The translations under genes and the position numbers were made by a program. From Alphaproteobacteria bacterium (lineage in GTDB: Bacteria; Pseudomonadota; Alphaproteobacteria; Micropepsales; Micropepsaceae), in NCBI GenBank assembly GCA_015654635.1, contig JAATGP010000035.1, positions 62,001 to 126,000 of the forward strand: DNA of 64,000 nt, in the 5' to 3' direction. This document shows positions 1-9,316 of this stretch, piece after piece (positions within the stretch are counted from its first letter, which is position 1; each line of letters starts with the position of its first letter). A model generated the notes under the pieces. It had not been told where the DNA came from and made no database searches. It was given only the letters and a program-made list of their open reading frames with translations.

Positions 1-1165
1 TGCGGATCCGGTCATGGGCGCTATCGCCGACCGCACGCAAACCCGCTTTGGTCATTTTAGGCCCTATCTGATCTGGTTTGCACTTCCCTTGGCCGCCGCA
101 GGCGTTTTGACCTTTACCACGCCCAATTTGAGCGGTGACGGCAAGGTGGTCTACGCTTACATCACTTATTCATTGCTGATGTTTCTTTATACCGCGGTCA
201 ACATTCCCTACACGGCGCTGATGGGCGTCATGACCTCAAATTCCAAAGAACGCACGGTGATTTCCTCCGTCCGTTTTCTGGGGGCCTTCACAGCCGGCAT
301 ATTGGTCCAATATCTCACGCCAACCTTTGTGCGCGTTTTGGGGCAGGGCAGCGATACACTGGGTTGGCAACGCACCATGATTCTCTATGGCATTATCGCG
401 GTTGCCATGTTGATCGCTTGTTTTCTCACCACCCGCGAACGTGTCACACCGCCACCGCAGCAAAAGGCTGACCTTCGAAGCGATGTGACGGCTCTGGTGG
501 CGAGCCGCCCCTGGCAGGTGCTGTTTGCCGTCATGGTTTTGGTTTTGGCGGCACTCACCATTAAGGGATCGGATGGGGCCTATTACTTCAAATACTTTAT
601 CCATAACGAGCGGCTTCTGCCGGCCTTTCTGGTTTCCAACGGCTTTGCCTTTATCGCCGCCGTGGCGGTGGCGTCATTCTTGGCCAAGATATTTGGCAAA
701 AAAGCACTCTTCATGTTTGCCGTTGGTGCTGGGGGCGTGGTGATCGGTGGTTTTTGGATGGCGCGCCCCACCGACATTGCGGCCATCTTTGCGCTGCAGA
801 TTGTTTCGAGCTTCATTATCGGTTTCAACTCGCCGCTGGTTTTCGCCATGTTCGCGGATGTGGCGGACGAAACCGAATGGCGCAGCGGCCGGCGCAACAC
901 AGGCCTCGTTTTTGCGTCGGCGATCTTTAGCACCAAAGCAGGCTGGGCTATCGGGGCGTGGATGTTCGGATTGCTGTTGAGCCATTTCGGCTATGTGCCC
1001 AATGCGGTGCAAACGGCCTGGGCGTTATGCGCTGTGGTGCTGGCGACTAGTTGGCTTCCCTGTGCCCTGATGGTCGCCGCCGCGCTTCTGATGCAGTTCT
1101 ATCCTTTGACCGAGGCGCAGATGGTCAGGATTGAATCCGATCTCAAAAACCGCCGGGGAGGCTAA
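1..1165 (+). CDS. GPH-family sugar:cation symporter, 5' end outside window
   Basis: Integral inner-membrane sugar transporter of the glycoside-pentoside-hexuronide (MelB-like) branch of the major facilitator superfamily. The reading frame is open from base 2 with no start in the window. The first residues, ADPVMGAIADRTQTRFGHFR, are the conserved cytoplasmic loop after the second membrane helix, so about 60-80 N-terminal residues are missing. About ten hydrophobic segments follow, and the protein ends in a short basic tail. Its stop codon lies one base before the start of the GH17 gene, so the two are surely co-transcribed. The likely role is uptake of a gluco-oligosaccharide released by that enzyme; the substrate is inferred from the neighbour only. 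Confidence 0.85.
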   Translation, partial: ADPVMGAIADRTQTRFGHFRPYLIWFALPLAAAGVLTFTTPNLSGDGKVVYAYITYSLLMFLYTAVNIPYTALMGVMTSNSKERTVISSVRFLGAFTAGILVQYLTPTFVRVLGQGSDTLGWQRTMILYGIIAVAMLIACFLTTRERVTPPPQQKADLRSDVTALVASRPWQVLFAVMVLVLAALTIKGSDGAYYFKYFIHNERLLPAFLVSNGFAFIAAVAVASFLAKIFGKKALFMFAVGAGGVVIGGFWMARPTDIAAIFALQIVSSFIIGFNSPLVFAMFADVADETEWRSGRRNTGLVFASAIFSTKAGWAIGAWMFGLLLSHFGYVPNAVQTAWALCAVVLATSWLPCALMVAAALLMQFYPLTEAQMVRIESDLKNRRGG

Positions 1166-1166
1166 T

Positions 1167-2198
1167 ATGAAGCGGGCACTCGCCACCGCATTTGTTCTGA
1201 GCCTAGTAACGCTCTGGCCACTCCACGCCGCTGCATGGGATGATGTCAATCTCACCCAACCGGGATGGCATGGCGACGGCATCGCTTATTCGGGCTATCG
1301 CATCGGGCAGAACCCCGATCGCGGTCTCTATCCCAGCCAAGCCCAAATTCTCGAAGATCTGAAACTGGTGGCGAAGTCCTGGAAGATTATCCGTCTCTAC
1401 AGCGCCGACCAGCATGCGGCGGATGTTCTGGCCGTGATCGCCCGTGAGAAGCTGGGTCTCAAAGTCATGCTGGGGGTTTGGCTGGATGGCAAGCCAGAAA
1501 AGCTCAATGCCAACAGCTTGCAAATTGTCCGGGCCATCCGTTTGGCCAATGAATATCCCGATCTCGTGGCGGCGGTGAATGTCGGCAACGAAATTCTGGT
1601 GTCCTGGTCTGATCACCGCCTGACAGAGGCGCAAGCCGAACGCTATGTTGTTACGGTTAAGGCGGGCGTGCGCTGTCCGGTCACGATTGCGGACGACACG
1701 CTTTATTGGCGCGATCCCGCGAGCAGGCTGGGCAAGGACATCGACTTTATCACGATGCACACCTATCCGATGTGGAATGGCGAAGACATCGATACCGCCT
1801 TCACTTCGACCATCCACAATTATGAAGTGGTCCGGGCGGCACAGCCGGGAAAAACCATAGTCATTGGCGAAGCGGGCTGGGCCACCTTTGCTGACAGCCC
1901 TAAGACTTTGCCAAGCGCGGCAAGCCAGGCCAAACAGCAGCGCTATTACCAGGAACTGAACGCCTGGGCGAAAGCATCCGGCGTCACGGTCTTTGTCTTC
2001 GAGGCTTTTGACGAGCCATGGAAGGGCAACGGAACCGAAGGCCATTGGGGTGTTTTCGACGAAAGCCGCAAGCCCAAACAGGTGATGGAGAGTCTCTATC
2101 CCGAATTGGTCTCTGCGCAAAAGCCCACCCTCATGAGCGGCACGCAGAGCCTGCAAGCGGCTGCTCCTATACCTGGGACTTTGAAAAACAAGGAGTAA
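1167..2198 (+). CDS. Secreted GH17 beta-1,3-glucanase / glucosyltransferase
   Basis: Glycoside hydrolase family 17 protein (343 aa), expected to cleave or transglycosylate beta-1,3-glucan outside the cytoplasm. The ATG at 1167 was chosen because GGGGAGG sits 6-8 bases upstream and a Sec signal peptide follows (charged MKR, hydrophobic core, AAA/W cleavage near residue 23). The family's acid/base is visible as NVGNEIL (Glu142) and the nucleophile as VIGEAGW (Glu235). The catalytic core occupies almost the whole mature protein, with no carbohydrate-binding module. It follows the GPH transporter after 1 bp. Some alphaproteobacterial GH17 proteins serve cyclic-glucan synthesis, but the separate signal peptide and transporter partner favour catabolism. 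Confidence 0.85.
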   Translation: MKRALATAFVLSLVTLWPLHAAAWDDVNLTQPGWHGDGIAYSGYRIGQNPDRGLYPSQAQILEDLKLVAKSWKIIRLYSADQHAADVLAVIAREKLGLKVMLGVWLDGKPEKLNANSLQIVRAIRLANEYPDLVAAVNVGNEILVSWSDHRLTEAQAERYVVTVKAGVRCPVTIADDTLYWRDPASRLGKDIDFITMHTYPMWNGEDIDTAFTSTIHNYEVVRAAQPGKTIVIGEAGWATFADSPKTLPSAASQAKQQRYYQELNAWAKASGVTVFVFEAFDEPWKGNGTEGHWGVFDESRKPKQVMESLYPELVSAQKPTLMSGTQSLQAAAPIPGTLKNKE

Positions 2199-2359
2199 GA
2201 ATTGCTCCGCGTTTTTTTCGCCATGCTGCGATAACGCATTATCACCCCGAGGCGCGTGCCTTCAGGGCTTTATCATGTACAAGAAGCGGGAAAATTCCGA
2301 AGCGATGCAAGGCTTCCATACCGGCTGGCGCAAAAAAACGCCACGAGTTCCGCAGCCGG
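2199..2359. other. Convergent intergenic region between GH17 and GH87 genes
   Basis: Transcription arrives from both sides. On the plus strand a short GGAG/CTCC stem around 2191-2207 is followed by a seven-T run. On the minus strand a GGCG-T7-G-CGCC hairpin lies near 2333-2348. These could act as weak terminators for the two operons. No gene is supported here. Confidence 0.35.
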
Positions 2360-4096
2360 CTAGTCGATAAAAATCCGAAAGTTCGGCGAATCGTTTTTAA
2401 CGTCACCGAGTTTCGAAGCCGAAAGTTTCACCGACCCGGCGACGTTGCTGCTGACCCAGAGGCCGTGGCGGTCTTTAGCGCCAAGGCCGTAATTTGTCAC
2501 CGTGACCCGCTCCAGAACGGTGTCGCTTAGGCGGCGCGTTGCGCCGAGTTCCTGTGGCGTGATGATGCTCACGCCATCGGAAAGACTGTCTTCGATGGCG
2601 ATATCGCTGATGCGCAGGCCCGCAATGTCCTTGCGTTGCAGACATATCTGCAGTGCCGCGCGCCAGGTCCAGCCATGATCATAACCGCCGCAGCGTTGCA
2701 GCAAGCAATTGCGTACCGTAGAAATTCCACTGAAGTTGTTGTCGGTCGTCTTATCCGATGTCGGGAAAGTCGTGCTGATCAGAATGCCGCTGCCCGAGCC
2801 GATATCGGTGAACAGGCAATCCTCGATGCGGTTGCCCGCACCGCCATAAAGCGAGGCGCCTTGCGCCAGAAACGGTGCCTGACCGGTACAGCGCCGGATG
2901 ACATTATTGCCTGGCGTCGAAGTCTGCTGCGTAAAGCCTTGATCGGCAGGGGTGGGCCAAATGGCAAAGCAGTCATCGCCGGTATTGCGTGCGGTACAGT
3001 TCTCGATCGTGCTATCGCGGACATCGACACAGAGGTTGATGCCATCGGCATAGGTGTTGCGCAGGCGGCAGCCTGTAATCGTGATATTACGGCAAACATA
3101 GAACCACATGCCAACTTTGGTGTGCTCCACCCACAGCCGCGAGACGGTGCAGTCGCGCCCATCAGCACCGAAAATCCCGTCGTTCTGCTCACTGTCATTG
3201 CGGTATTTCACTTTGCCGATCAGAGCAAAATCGGCCAGCTGGCTGTCTTCGCCGGTCAGCTTGAACCGCAGGCGTCGCGTGGGCTGCTCATAAAGTGCCT
3301 CGTCGCCGACAAAGGTGGTATGCCACATGCCGGCGCCTTTTAAGGTCACATGCGAGGGCATCACGATATCGCCCGTCAACTTATAGTCACCGGCGGGAAC
3401 AAAGGCGATCTTGCCGGATTTCGCGGCGGCTGCCAGCAAGCTCCGGAGCGCTTCGGTATCGTCGCTCCGGCCTTTGCCGTCGGCGCCGAAATCGGCGATC
3501 GAGAGGGCCCCTGCCGGTTGCTCCTCTGCTGGCGCCGTCAATTCCAGATCGACCAGATCGATGATGCACCATGGCGCCCCATGTCCGCTCTTGGCGAGCC
3601 GGATCACATCGCCTTTGACAATCGTAAGTTCTTTGATGCGCGCATCGTCAAAAAAATGGCGCGGCTTGCCGTCAGACGGATTGTTGGTAAAGGGATATTC
3701 GCCATAAAGCCAAGTGAAGCGCGAGGTTAGAGCAATCTCCCGCACCGCTTCGCCATTGCGATACAGTGTCAGCGCATCATTCAGGCCGCCGCCTTTGGCT
3801 GCATCCGGCAGCGAGTAGCGCACGACCAAGGTATTGGCTGGCGCGGTGACTGTGAACTCTACATAGTCTCCCGCCGTGCCGAGCTTGACGCAGCTCTGAT
3901 TGATGGCCTCGTTCTCCACCAGAAACGGCCCATATGTCGGCCCCAGCACGGTTCCTGTGGTTTTCATCGCTTCAGCTTGATAGCTGACCCAGGCAATATC
4001 GGCCCCAGGGGCGCGCTGGTTGCTCGTAACCGCAGCCGGCGCAGGCGTTGTGGCGAGGAAGGCGGCGGTGGAGACCAAAAGTTCTCGGCGATTCAT
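2360..4096 (-). CDS. Secreted GH87 alpha-1,3-glucanase / mycodextranase
   Basis: Parallel beta-helix glycoside hydrolase (578 aa) predicted to hydrolyse alpha-1,3-glucan or nigeran. The start at 4096 gives a Tat-like signal (MNRRELL, hydrophobic stretch, APAA). Residues 35-190 resemble a CBM6/35-type beta-sandwich (AEAMKTTGT opening), and residues 198-578 form the right-handed beta-helix starting at ADFGADGKGRSDDT. The putative catalytic acids are Asp351 (TYADGIN) and Asp374-Asp375 (NTGDD). Their 23/24-residue spacing equals the Asp triad I recall for Bacillus circulans Agl-KA. It is the last gene of a four-gene leftward operon, 10 bp after the GH65 gene. A GH28 or generic pectate-lyase-like assignment is the main alternative. 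Confidence 0.75.
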   Translation of the reverse strand: MNRRELLVSTAAFLATTPAPAAVTSNQRAPGADIAWVSYQAEAMKTTGTVLGPTYGPFLVENEAINQSCVKLGTAGDYVEFTVTAPANTLVVRYSLPDAAKGGGLNDALTLYRNGEAVREIALTSRFTWLYGEYPFTNNPSDGKPRHFFDDARIKELTIVKGDVIRLAKSGHGAPWCIIDLVDLELTAPAEEQPAGALSIADFGADGKGRSDDTEALRSLLAAAAKSGKIAFVPAGDYKLTGDIVMPSHVTLKGAGMWHTTFVGDEALYEQPTRRLRFKLTGEDSQLADFALIGKVKYRNDSEQNDGIFGADGRDCTVSRLWVEHTKVGMWFYVCRNITITGCRLRNTYADGINLCVDVRDSTIENCTARNTGDDCFAIWPTPADQGFTQQTSTPGNNVIRRCTGQAPFLAQGASLYGGAGNRIEDCLFTDIGSGSGILISTTFPTSDKTTDNNFSGISTVRNCLLQRCGGYDHGWTWRAALQICLQRKDIAGLRISDIAIEDSLSDGVSIITPQELGATRRLSDTVLERVTVTNYGLGAKDRHGLWVSSNVAGSVKLSASKLGDVKNDSPNFRIFID

Positions 4097-4106
4097 CGGG
4101 ATTTCC

Positions 4107-6413
4107 TTAGGCGACTTTTTCCGCCCGGTCGATAAGGATACGTTTTCCGGGCACACAGGACTCATCTCGCCCCCAGACGCAGAAGCGGCGTGTTTGGCGA
4201 TTGGATGGAGCAGCCGTTACGGCGACACTGTCATGGGTGATGGTGATGTCGAAGCTATCGCCCTTGTAGGCCAACTTGAATTTTAAACTCCGCCAACTTT
4301 TGTAGAGCCGCGGTGAGATCGTGACCTGATCGGCTCCGGCACTAACACCACCAAAGCCGAATACCGCCGTCATCCAGGCACCGCCGTTGGCCGCCGGATG
4401 CGAGCCGCCCATGAAGACCGTCCCGACATAGATCTTGTATTTGGCATCGAGATCGAGCCGGGCGGTCTTCAGAAAATATTTGTAGGCGAAGTCCAGGTTT
4501 CCAAATTCGGCTGCCACCATGGCGTAGGCACAGGCGCTGAGGCTGGAGCCATGTTCGGTACGCGGCTCATAATATTCCCAATTTACGCGCTTTACAGCAG
4601 TGGGATAACGCTCCCTGAACAGGCTCAGCATCATCACCACGTCGGCCTGCTTGATAACCTGGGTGGGGACGGCAAGCCCTTGCCCGGCGCCGAGATATTC
4701 GTCGGGGTGGATGCGCTGAGATTTCAATTCTTCGACGGGCACATTCCTCAGATTGAAATAGCCGTCGAATTGCTCAATCAGGCCGTCGGTCGGATTGGGC
4801 TCCGGCACATAGAGCAGACGCGCGGCTTCGGCAAAGAGAGGAAGCTCTTGTGCTATGGCAATCTTTTGCACCAGTGCCTTGAACGCCTCCGGGTGGGTCT
4901 CAGCCAGATAGAACGCGGTCTGGCTGGCGATCTCGAAGGTCGCTCTCACCACCATGTTGGTGAAGGCATTGTTGTTGACGCGCTCGTGGTACTCATCCGG
5001 ACCGATGACATCGAGGATCTCGTAGCGGTTTTTCTCCTTCTTGAAATAGGCGTAGGAGTAATAGAACCGCGCGCATTCCAAAATGACTTCGGCGCCGCCC
5101 TCCAGCAGAATGCAATCGTCACCGGTGAGCTTGAAATACTCCCACATCGCAATGGCGACGTCGCCGCTGATATGCACTTGCTTGTCGCGGAAATGGGTAC
5201 GCAATTCTCGCTTGGTCAGAGGATCACCGATATTGAAATAGGTACAGGCATCATCGCCGGTCTCCTGGCTTTCCCAGGCATAGAAGGCACCGCGATAACC
5301 GGCGCCTTCGGTCAGCGCCTTGCGCCTGGCGCCATCGAGGGTGCGGATACGGTAGCGTAGCAATTCGGCGGCTTTCTGCGGGCAGGTGTGCAGAAAGAAG
5401 GGAAACATGAACATCTCGGTGTCCCAGAACACCGCACCTTTATAGACTTGCCCAGAGAGCGCCCGTGCGGGAATGGAGTTCCGGCTGCCATCGACCGGTG
5501 CCACGATCAGGAGCTGGAAGATGCTATAGCGCAAGGCGTGCTGGGTTTCGTCGTCTCCTTCGATGATAACATCGCACTGGGCCCATTTATCGGCCCAGAC
5601 GGCATTGTGTGCGGCGAGGCAAACATCGAAGCCTTGTGCCTTGGCTTCGTGCACCGCCGCGATGGCTGCCTCGGGCGCCGTCAGGCCGGCCTCCTCAAAA
5701 GCGGTACAAACGGCAAAGTACTTCCAAAAGGTATAGGTCTTTCCCGCCTCGGCTTTGAAGCTGACGACCCTGAGATTGCGGTTGCCATCGACCTTATGAT
5801 GCTGTTGGCCAAAAGGAATCGTCGCGCTTTCGGCGACGGCCACGCATTTTCCCAACTCATTGGTCATGCCCGCGATCACCAGCGTATCGCCGTACATCTT
5901 CGCGTCCAGCCTGGGAAGATGGGGCCCGTTGAGATCCCAAATGTCGCCATCTATGCCGGTTTCGACGACGATATCGGCATCGTGATCGCTGCTGATACTG
6001 TAGCGGATGACGCCGAGATGGGGCTCCGCAGCACTCAGAAAACGCTGCGAGGCAATCGTTACGGTCTTACCATCCAACGCAAAAGCCGTTTTGCGCTCGA
6101 AGACGGCGTTGCGTAATGACAACGCTTGGTGATGGGCACTGACCGGCACCTCAAGCGCACCAACCGTCTGTCCATCCACCGCGATCCTTGTGTAGCCGCC
6201 ATTGGGTGCGTTGACCGGCTCACGCCATGCCTCGCCCACACGATCGAAGACTCCGGCCAAGGTAATGGCAACCAGTTCGCTGCGGCCATATTCGTCCAGA
6301 GTGCCACGATAGCCCATATAGCCATTGGCAATCTGATAGATATTGCCGTTGCGCATGATCGCTTCGCCATCGGCGGCCAGCGATGATGTTTCAACGCTCC
6401 AGAGATCGCTCAT
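4107..6413 (-). CDS. GH65 disaccharide phosphorylase (maltose/nigerose/kojibiose type)
   Basis: Cytoplasmic family 65 phosphorylase (768 aa, normal length) that splits an alpha-linked glucose disaccharide with phosphate into beta-glucose-1-phosphate and glucose. An N-terminal beta-sandwich (about 1-270) precedes the (alpha/alpha)6 barrel. GAVFWDTEMFMFPFF and the acid motif IGPDEYHE (Glu near 474) are diagnostic, as is the substrate-end motif TEHGSS with GTVFMGGSHPAANGGAW. The ATG overlaps the stop of the upstream transporter gene by 4 bp (translational coupling), and beta-phosphoglucomutase is in the same operon to handle the product. Linkage specificity cannot be read from sequence. The adjacent GH87 gene argues for nigerose or nigeran-derived products; maltose is the conservative alternative. 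Confidence 0.9.
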   Translation of the reverse strand: MSDLWSVETSSLAADGEAIMRNGNIYQIANGYMGYRGTLDEYGRSELVAITLAGVFDRVGEAWREPVNAPNGGYTRIAVDGQTVGALEVPVSAHHQALSLRNAVFERKTAFALDGKTVTIASQRFLSAAEPHLGVIRYSISSDHDADIVVETGIDGDIWDLNGPHLPRLDAKMYGDTLVIAGMTNELGKCVAVAESATIPFGQQHHKVDGNRNLRVVSFKAEAGKTYTFWKYFAVCTAFEEAGLTAPEAAIAAVHEAKAQGFDVCLAAHNAVWADKWAQCDVIIEGDDETQHALRYSIFQLLIVAPVDGSRNSIPARALSGQVYKGAVFWDTEMFMFPFFLHTCPQKAAELLRYRIRTLDGARRKALTEGAGYRGAFYAWESQETGDDACTYFNIGDPLTKRELRTHFRDKQVHISGDVAIAMWEYFKLTGDDCILLEGGAEVILECARFYYSYAYFKKEKNRYEILDVIGPDEYHERVNNNAFTNMVVRATFEIASQTAFYLAETHPEAFKALVQKIAIAQELPLFAEAARLLYVPEPNPTDGLIEQFDGYFNLRNVPVEELKSQRIHPDEYLGAGQGLAVPTQVIKQADVVMMLSLFRERYPTAVKRVNWEYYEPRTEHGSSLSACAYAMVAAEFGNLDFAYKYFLKTARLDLDAKYKIYVGTVFMGGSHPAANGGAWMTAVFGFGGVSAGADQVTISPRLYKSWRSLKFKLAYKGDSFDITITHDSVAVTAAPSNRQTRRFCVWGRDESCVPGKRILIDRAEKVA

Positions 6414-7903
6414 GCCGCATCCCTGACATTGTCTTTAACGAAAACCATCAGCAGTCCGGCCAGTATCATTGCCGCGCCGCCCAATAGGAGGGCGTAAATC
6501 GCCTGACCGTGAAACAGGGTGCGTACCAAAAGCCCGAGACTGGCGGAGGCGAGAATCTGCGGGATCACCACGAAGAGATTGAACATCCCCATATAGACGC
6601 CCATTTTTTTCTGCGAAACCGCGCAGGACAGGATGGCGTAAGGCATGGTGAGAAGGCTGGCCCAGGCGATGCCGATCGCGACCATGGAGATCAGCAGAAA
6701 AGTCGGGTCTTTGATAACGTACATCGACATCAGCCCGAGCCCGCCGATGATCAGGCAGACCACATGGGTGGCCACCCGGCCGATTTGCTTGGCGATCTGT
6801 GGCAGCAGAAATGCCACCAGAGCAGCGACGCCGTTGTAAACGGCCATCAGAACGCCGACCCAATTGGCACCGTCATTGTACAAAGCCGACGTGGGATCGT
6901 TCGAGTGGAAATGAAAACTCGTAATCGCCGAGGTCGAGTAGATAAACATGGCGAAGAGAGCAAACCAGGTCAGCATGGTAACCAAAGCGAGCTGCTTCAT
7001 GGTCGTCGGCATATGCTTCAGATCGGCGACAATCTCCACCATGCCGCCGTTCTCACCGGCGCGGGCTCTGGCGGCTGCCACGATTTCCAGGCCGCCGTAA
7101 AAAACAAGACCGATGGAAAGGATGTAGAGCCCGGCATACCAGGACAACACCTGCACCGCATATGTGAAGCCCGCTCCCACGAGGATCAGGGCCACGCCCT
7201 CGCGCGTACAGCTCTTGGTGTCGAGAGCTGTTGTTTCGGCTGTTTCCACCGCCGTTCCAGGGCTGAAAGCCTCCTGCTCAGCGGGGGAATATTCGCGAAC
7301 CTTGAACACGGTCCACAACACGGTGGCAAGAAAAGCGATGCCGCCGATATAGAAGGACCATTTGACCGAAGGCGGAATCTCGCCAGCGGGCGCGGTGTTG
7401 GCGAGGTGAAGCCATTGGGTGAAGAGCCAGGGGCAGATCGAGGCGACAACGGAGCTGACACCGATGAAAAAGGTTTGTACCGCAAAGCCCTGCGTACGCT
7501 GATCATCTGGCAGCATGTCGCCGATGAAGGCACGGAATGGCTGCATGGTAACATTGATGGAGGCGTCCATGATCCACAGCATACCGGCAGCGATCCAAAG
7601 GCCTGGCGAATTGGGCATGAACAATAGAGCGAGCGAGGACAGGATGGCGCCGATCAGGAAATAAGGTTTGCGGCGACCGAGCCGGTTCCAGGTCTTGTCG
7701 CTCATATGACCGATGATCGGCTGGATCAGAAGACCCGCAATCGGAGCGGCAATCCATAGAATGGGAATATTCTCGACCTTAGCGCCGAGCGTTTCGAAGA
7801 TGCGGCTCACATTGGCATTCTGCAGGGCAAAGCCGAATTGGATGCCGACATAGCCGAAGCTCATATTCCACAATTGCCAGAAATTGAGCCGGGGTTTTCT
7901 CAT
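6410..7903 (-). CDS. MalY-like maltose/disaccharide MFS transporter (SLC45/SUT type)
   Basis: Inner-membrane symporter (497 aa, about 12 membrane helices) of the sucrose/maltose transporter branch of the MFS, resembling the MalY transporter of Caulobacter. It carries the signature loop GHMSDKTWNRLGRRKPYF after helix 2 and a second helix-rich half from about residue 300. A cytoplasmic insert lies near residues 215-245. It imports the intact disaccharide into the cytoplasm for phosphorolysis by the GH65 enzyme encoded immediately downstream. Its start overlaps the pgmB stop (TGA/ATG sharing) and its stop overlaps the GH65 start, so the block is one tightly coupled operon. The sugar specificity (maltose versus nigerose) is open. 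Confidence 0.85.
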   Translation of the reverse strand: MRKPRLNFWQLWNMSFGYVGIQFGFALQNANVSRIFETLGAKVENIPILWIAAPIAGLLIQPIIGHMSDKTWNRLGRRKPYFLIGAILSSLALLFMPNSPGLWIAAGMLWIMDASINVTMQPFRAFIGDMLPDDQRTQGFAVQTFFIGVSSVVASICPWLFTQWLHLANTAPAGEIPPSVKWSFYIGGIAFLATVLWTVFKVREYSPAEQEAFSPGTAVETAETTALDTKSCTREGVALILVGAGFTYAVQVLSWYAGLYILSIGLVFYGGLEIVAAARARAGENGGMVEIVADLKHMPTTMKQLALVTMLTWFALFAMFIYSTSAITSFHFHSNDPTSALYNDGANWVGVLMAVYNGVAALVAFLLPQIAKQIGRVATHVVCLIIGGLGLMSMYVIKDPTFLLISMVAIGIAWASLLTMPYAILSCAVSQKKMGVYMGMFNLFVVIPQILASASLGLLVRTLFHGQAIYALLLGGAAMILAGLLMVFVKDNVRDAA

Positions 7904-8691
7904 ATTGGATGCCTCTCACCGGGAGCGCCGGGCCTTGTACGGACGACAGTCTCGAACCAGTGATCGATTTCGTCGACTGATATTTGGGAAAGATCGTTCA
8001 CAACGATATCGGCGCCGTGCTGGCGCAGCGCTTCGGTATTGCCATCGCGCGCCACCCCCAGCGTCAGACCGAAGCGCCCCCGTGCACCGGCTTGCACCCC
8101 GCTAGTCGCGTCTTCGACAATCAGGGCGCGATGCCGGCAGGCCCCCAGCCTCTCGCAGGCTTCCACAAAGATATCCGGGGCAGGTTTGCCCATCAGGCCC
8201 AATTCGGCCGAGACCACACCATCGACCCGGGTTTCGAACATTTCGGCAATGCCGGCCTTTTGTAGAACCAGCGCGCCGTTCTTGCTGGAGGTGGCCACCG
8301 CCACTTTCACACCGCAGCGCCGCAGCGCAAGAATCAAGGCGGTGGTCGAGCCGAATACCTTTACGCCTCGGGTTCTCAGGATGCGGTTGAAGCTTGCATC
8401 TTTGCTGTTACCAAGGCCGCAAATCGTATCCCGTTCGGGCGCATCACTGGGGTCGCCGAAGGGCAGGTCTATCCGGTGCGAACGAAGGAAGGCGGCCACG
8501 CCATCATAACGCGGCCGGCCATCGACATGGGCGAGATAATCCGCCTGCGTAAAGGGCTCGAACGGTGTATCGGATTGGGCAGCGTGATCCCGCAGATAGG
8601 TGTCGAAGGTCTCTTTCCAGGCAGCTGCATGTACCGACGCCGTATCGGTGATTACTCCGTCCATATCAAAGATGGCCGCATCAAAATGCAT
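7900..8691 (-). CDS. pgmB: Beta-phosphoglucomutase (HAD superfamily)
   Basis: Converts beta-glucose-1-phosphate from the GH65 phosphorylase into glucose-6-phosphate. This 263-aa HAD protein shows FDMDGV (nucleophile Asp9, acid/base Asp11), a helical cap domain (about 20-110), motif II ATSSKN, the conserved Lys in GKPAPDIF and the metal-binding VEDATSGVQAG. It is the first gene of the leftward operon pgmB / transporter / GH65 / GH87. Transcription probably starts in the 8692-9316 region that also serves the divergent TBDR. The cap insert is slightly longer than in short PGMs. The combination with GH65 makes the assignment firm. Confidence 0.9.
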   Translation of the reverse strand: MHFDAAIFDMDGVITDTASVHAAAWKETFDTYLRDHAAQSDTPFEPFTQADYLAHVDGRPRYDGVAAFLRSHRIDLPFGDPSDAPERDTICGLGNSKDASFNRILRTRGVKVFGSTTALILALRRCGVKVAVATSSKNGALVLQKAGIAEMFETRVDGVVSAELGLMGKPAPDIFVEACERLGACRHRALIVEDATSGVQAGARGRFGLTLGVARDGNTEALRQHGADIVVNDLSQISVDEIDHWFETVVRTRPGAPGERHPI

Positions 8692-8899
8692 GGCGCTGCG
8701 CCCCCGATGGCGTAACCGGCGATCCGCCTAACTGTTTGGCGTGATGGCAAAAGAGGCAAAAACTCAAAACACGCCGAAGCCGCATGACAGACTCAAACAT
8801 TTGCTGTTCAAGCGGTGCAACGCCGCCCGAGTGTCTAAGGGGCACGAAAATCCATCCCCTCGGCATTATCGACACGCGGGCAACGCTGCCAATCGCAGC

Positions 8900-8911
8900 G
8901 CATACGTATAC
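8900..8911. promoter_or_regulatory. Candidate LacI-family operator A
   Basis: GCATACGTATAC differs by one base from the perfect palindrome GTATACGTATAC at 9005. It has the central CG pair typical of LacI-family operators. Its centre lies 105 bp from that of the second site, about ten helical turns. The likely binder is the LacI protein encoded at 12877-13935. Confidence 0.55.
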
Positions 8912-9004
8912 TTCGATAACCAGGGCCGTTTGCGATCTTGCGCCGCGCCGCCCCGCTGTGGCGAAAACACAATAGGCGGCTGACTGTGTAAGGGCGTCCC
9001 GCAT

Positions 9005-9016
9005 GTATACGTATAC
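9005..9016. promoter_or_regulatory. Candidate LacI-family operator B
   Basis: GTATACGTATAC is a perfect 12-bp palindrome with a central CG step, 300 bp before the TBDR start and about 315 bp before pgmB. Together with operator A it could support looping repression of both divergent transcripts. Confidence 0.6.
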
Positions 9017-9316
9017 GGCGGCATTGGCCGTTGAGCAGTGTGGCGAGATTATGCTGACCGAAGACGCATGGTCGTTTGACCGTCGTGGACGAAGTAAAAC
9101 GTCTCCCCACAATGGTCAGGGATGGCCGAATCGGGAAGGCGTCAGACAAGGGGGGCTTTCGCCAATGCCTGCATTTTCGAATCTGACAGGGAGCAGAAGG
9201 GGCGGGCAGTAAAGGGGTTGCACCTTTCTAACACATGACGTCTCCAACACTGGGCGGCAGCAGCCGTGGAGCAGTGCAAAAAGTTCGGCAAAAAAAGTTT
9301 GGGAGGATTACGAAAA

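Larger units (their letters stand above)
8692..9316. other. Divergent regulatory region, pgmB operon / TBDR
   Basis: This 625-bp stretch contains no convincing gene. It separates pgmB (leftward) from the TBDR (rightward) and holds two palindromes, at 8900-8911 and 9005-9016, that look like LacI-family operators. The TBDR start at 9317 has GGGAGG at 9301-9306. No clear sigma-70 box pair could be assigned by eye. Confidence 0.6.
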
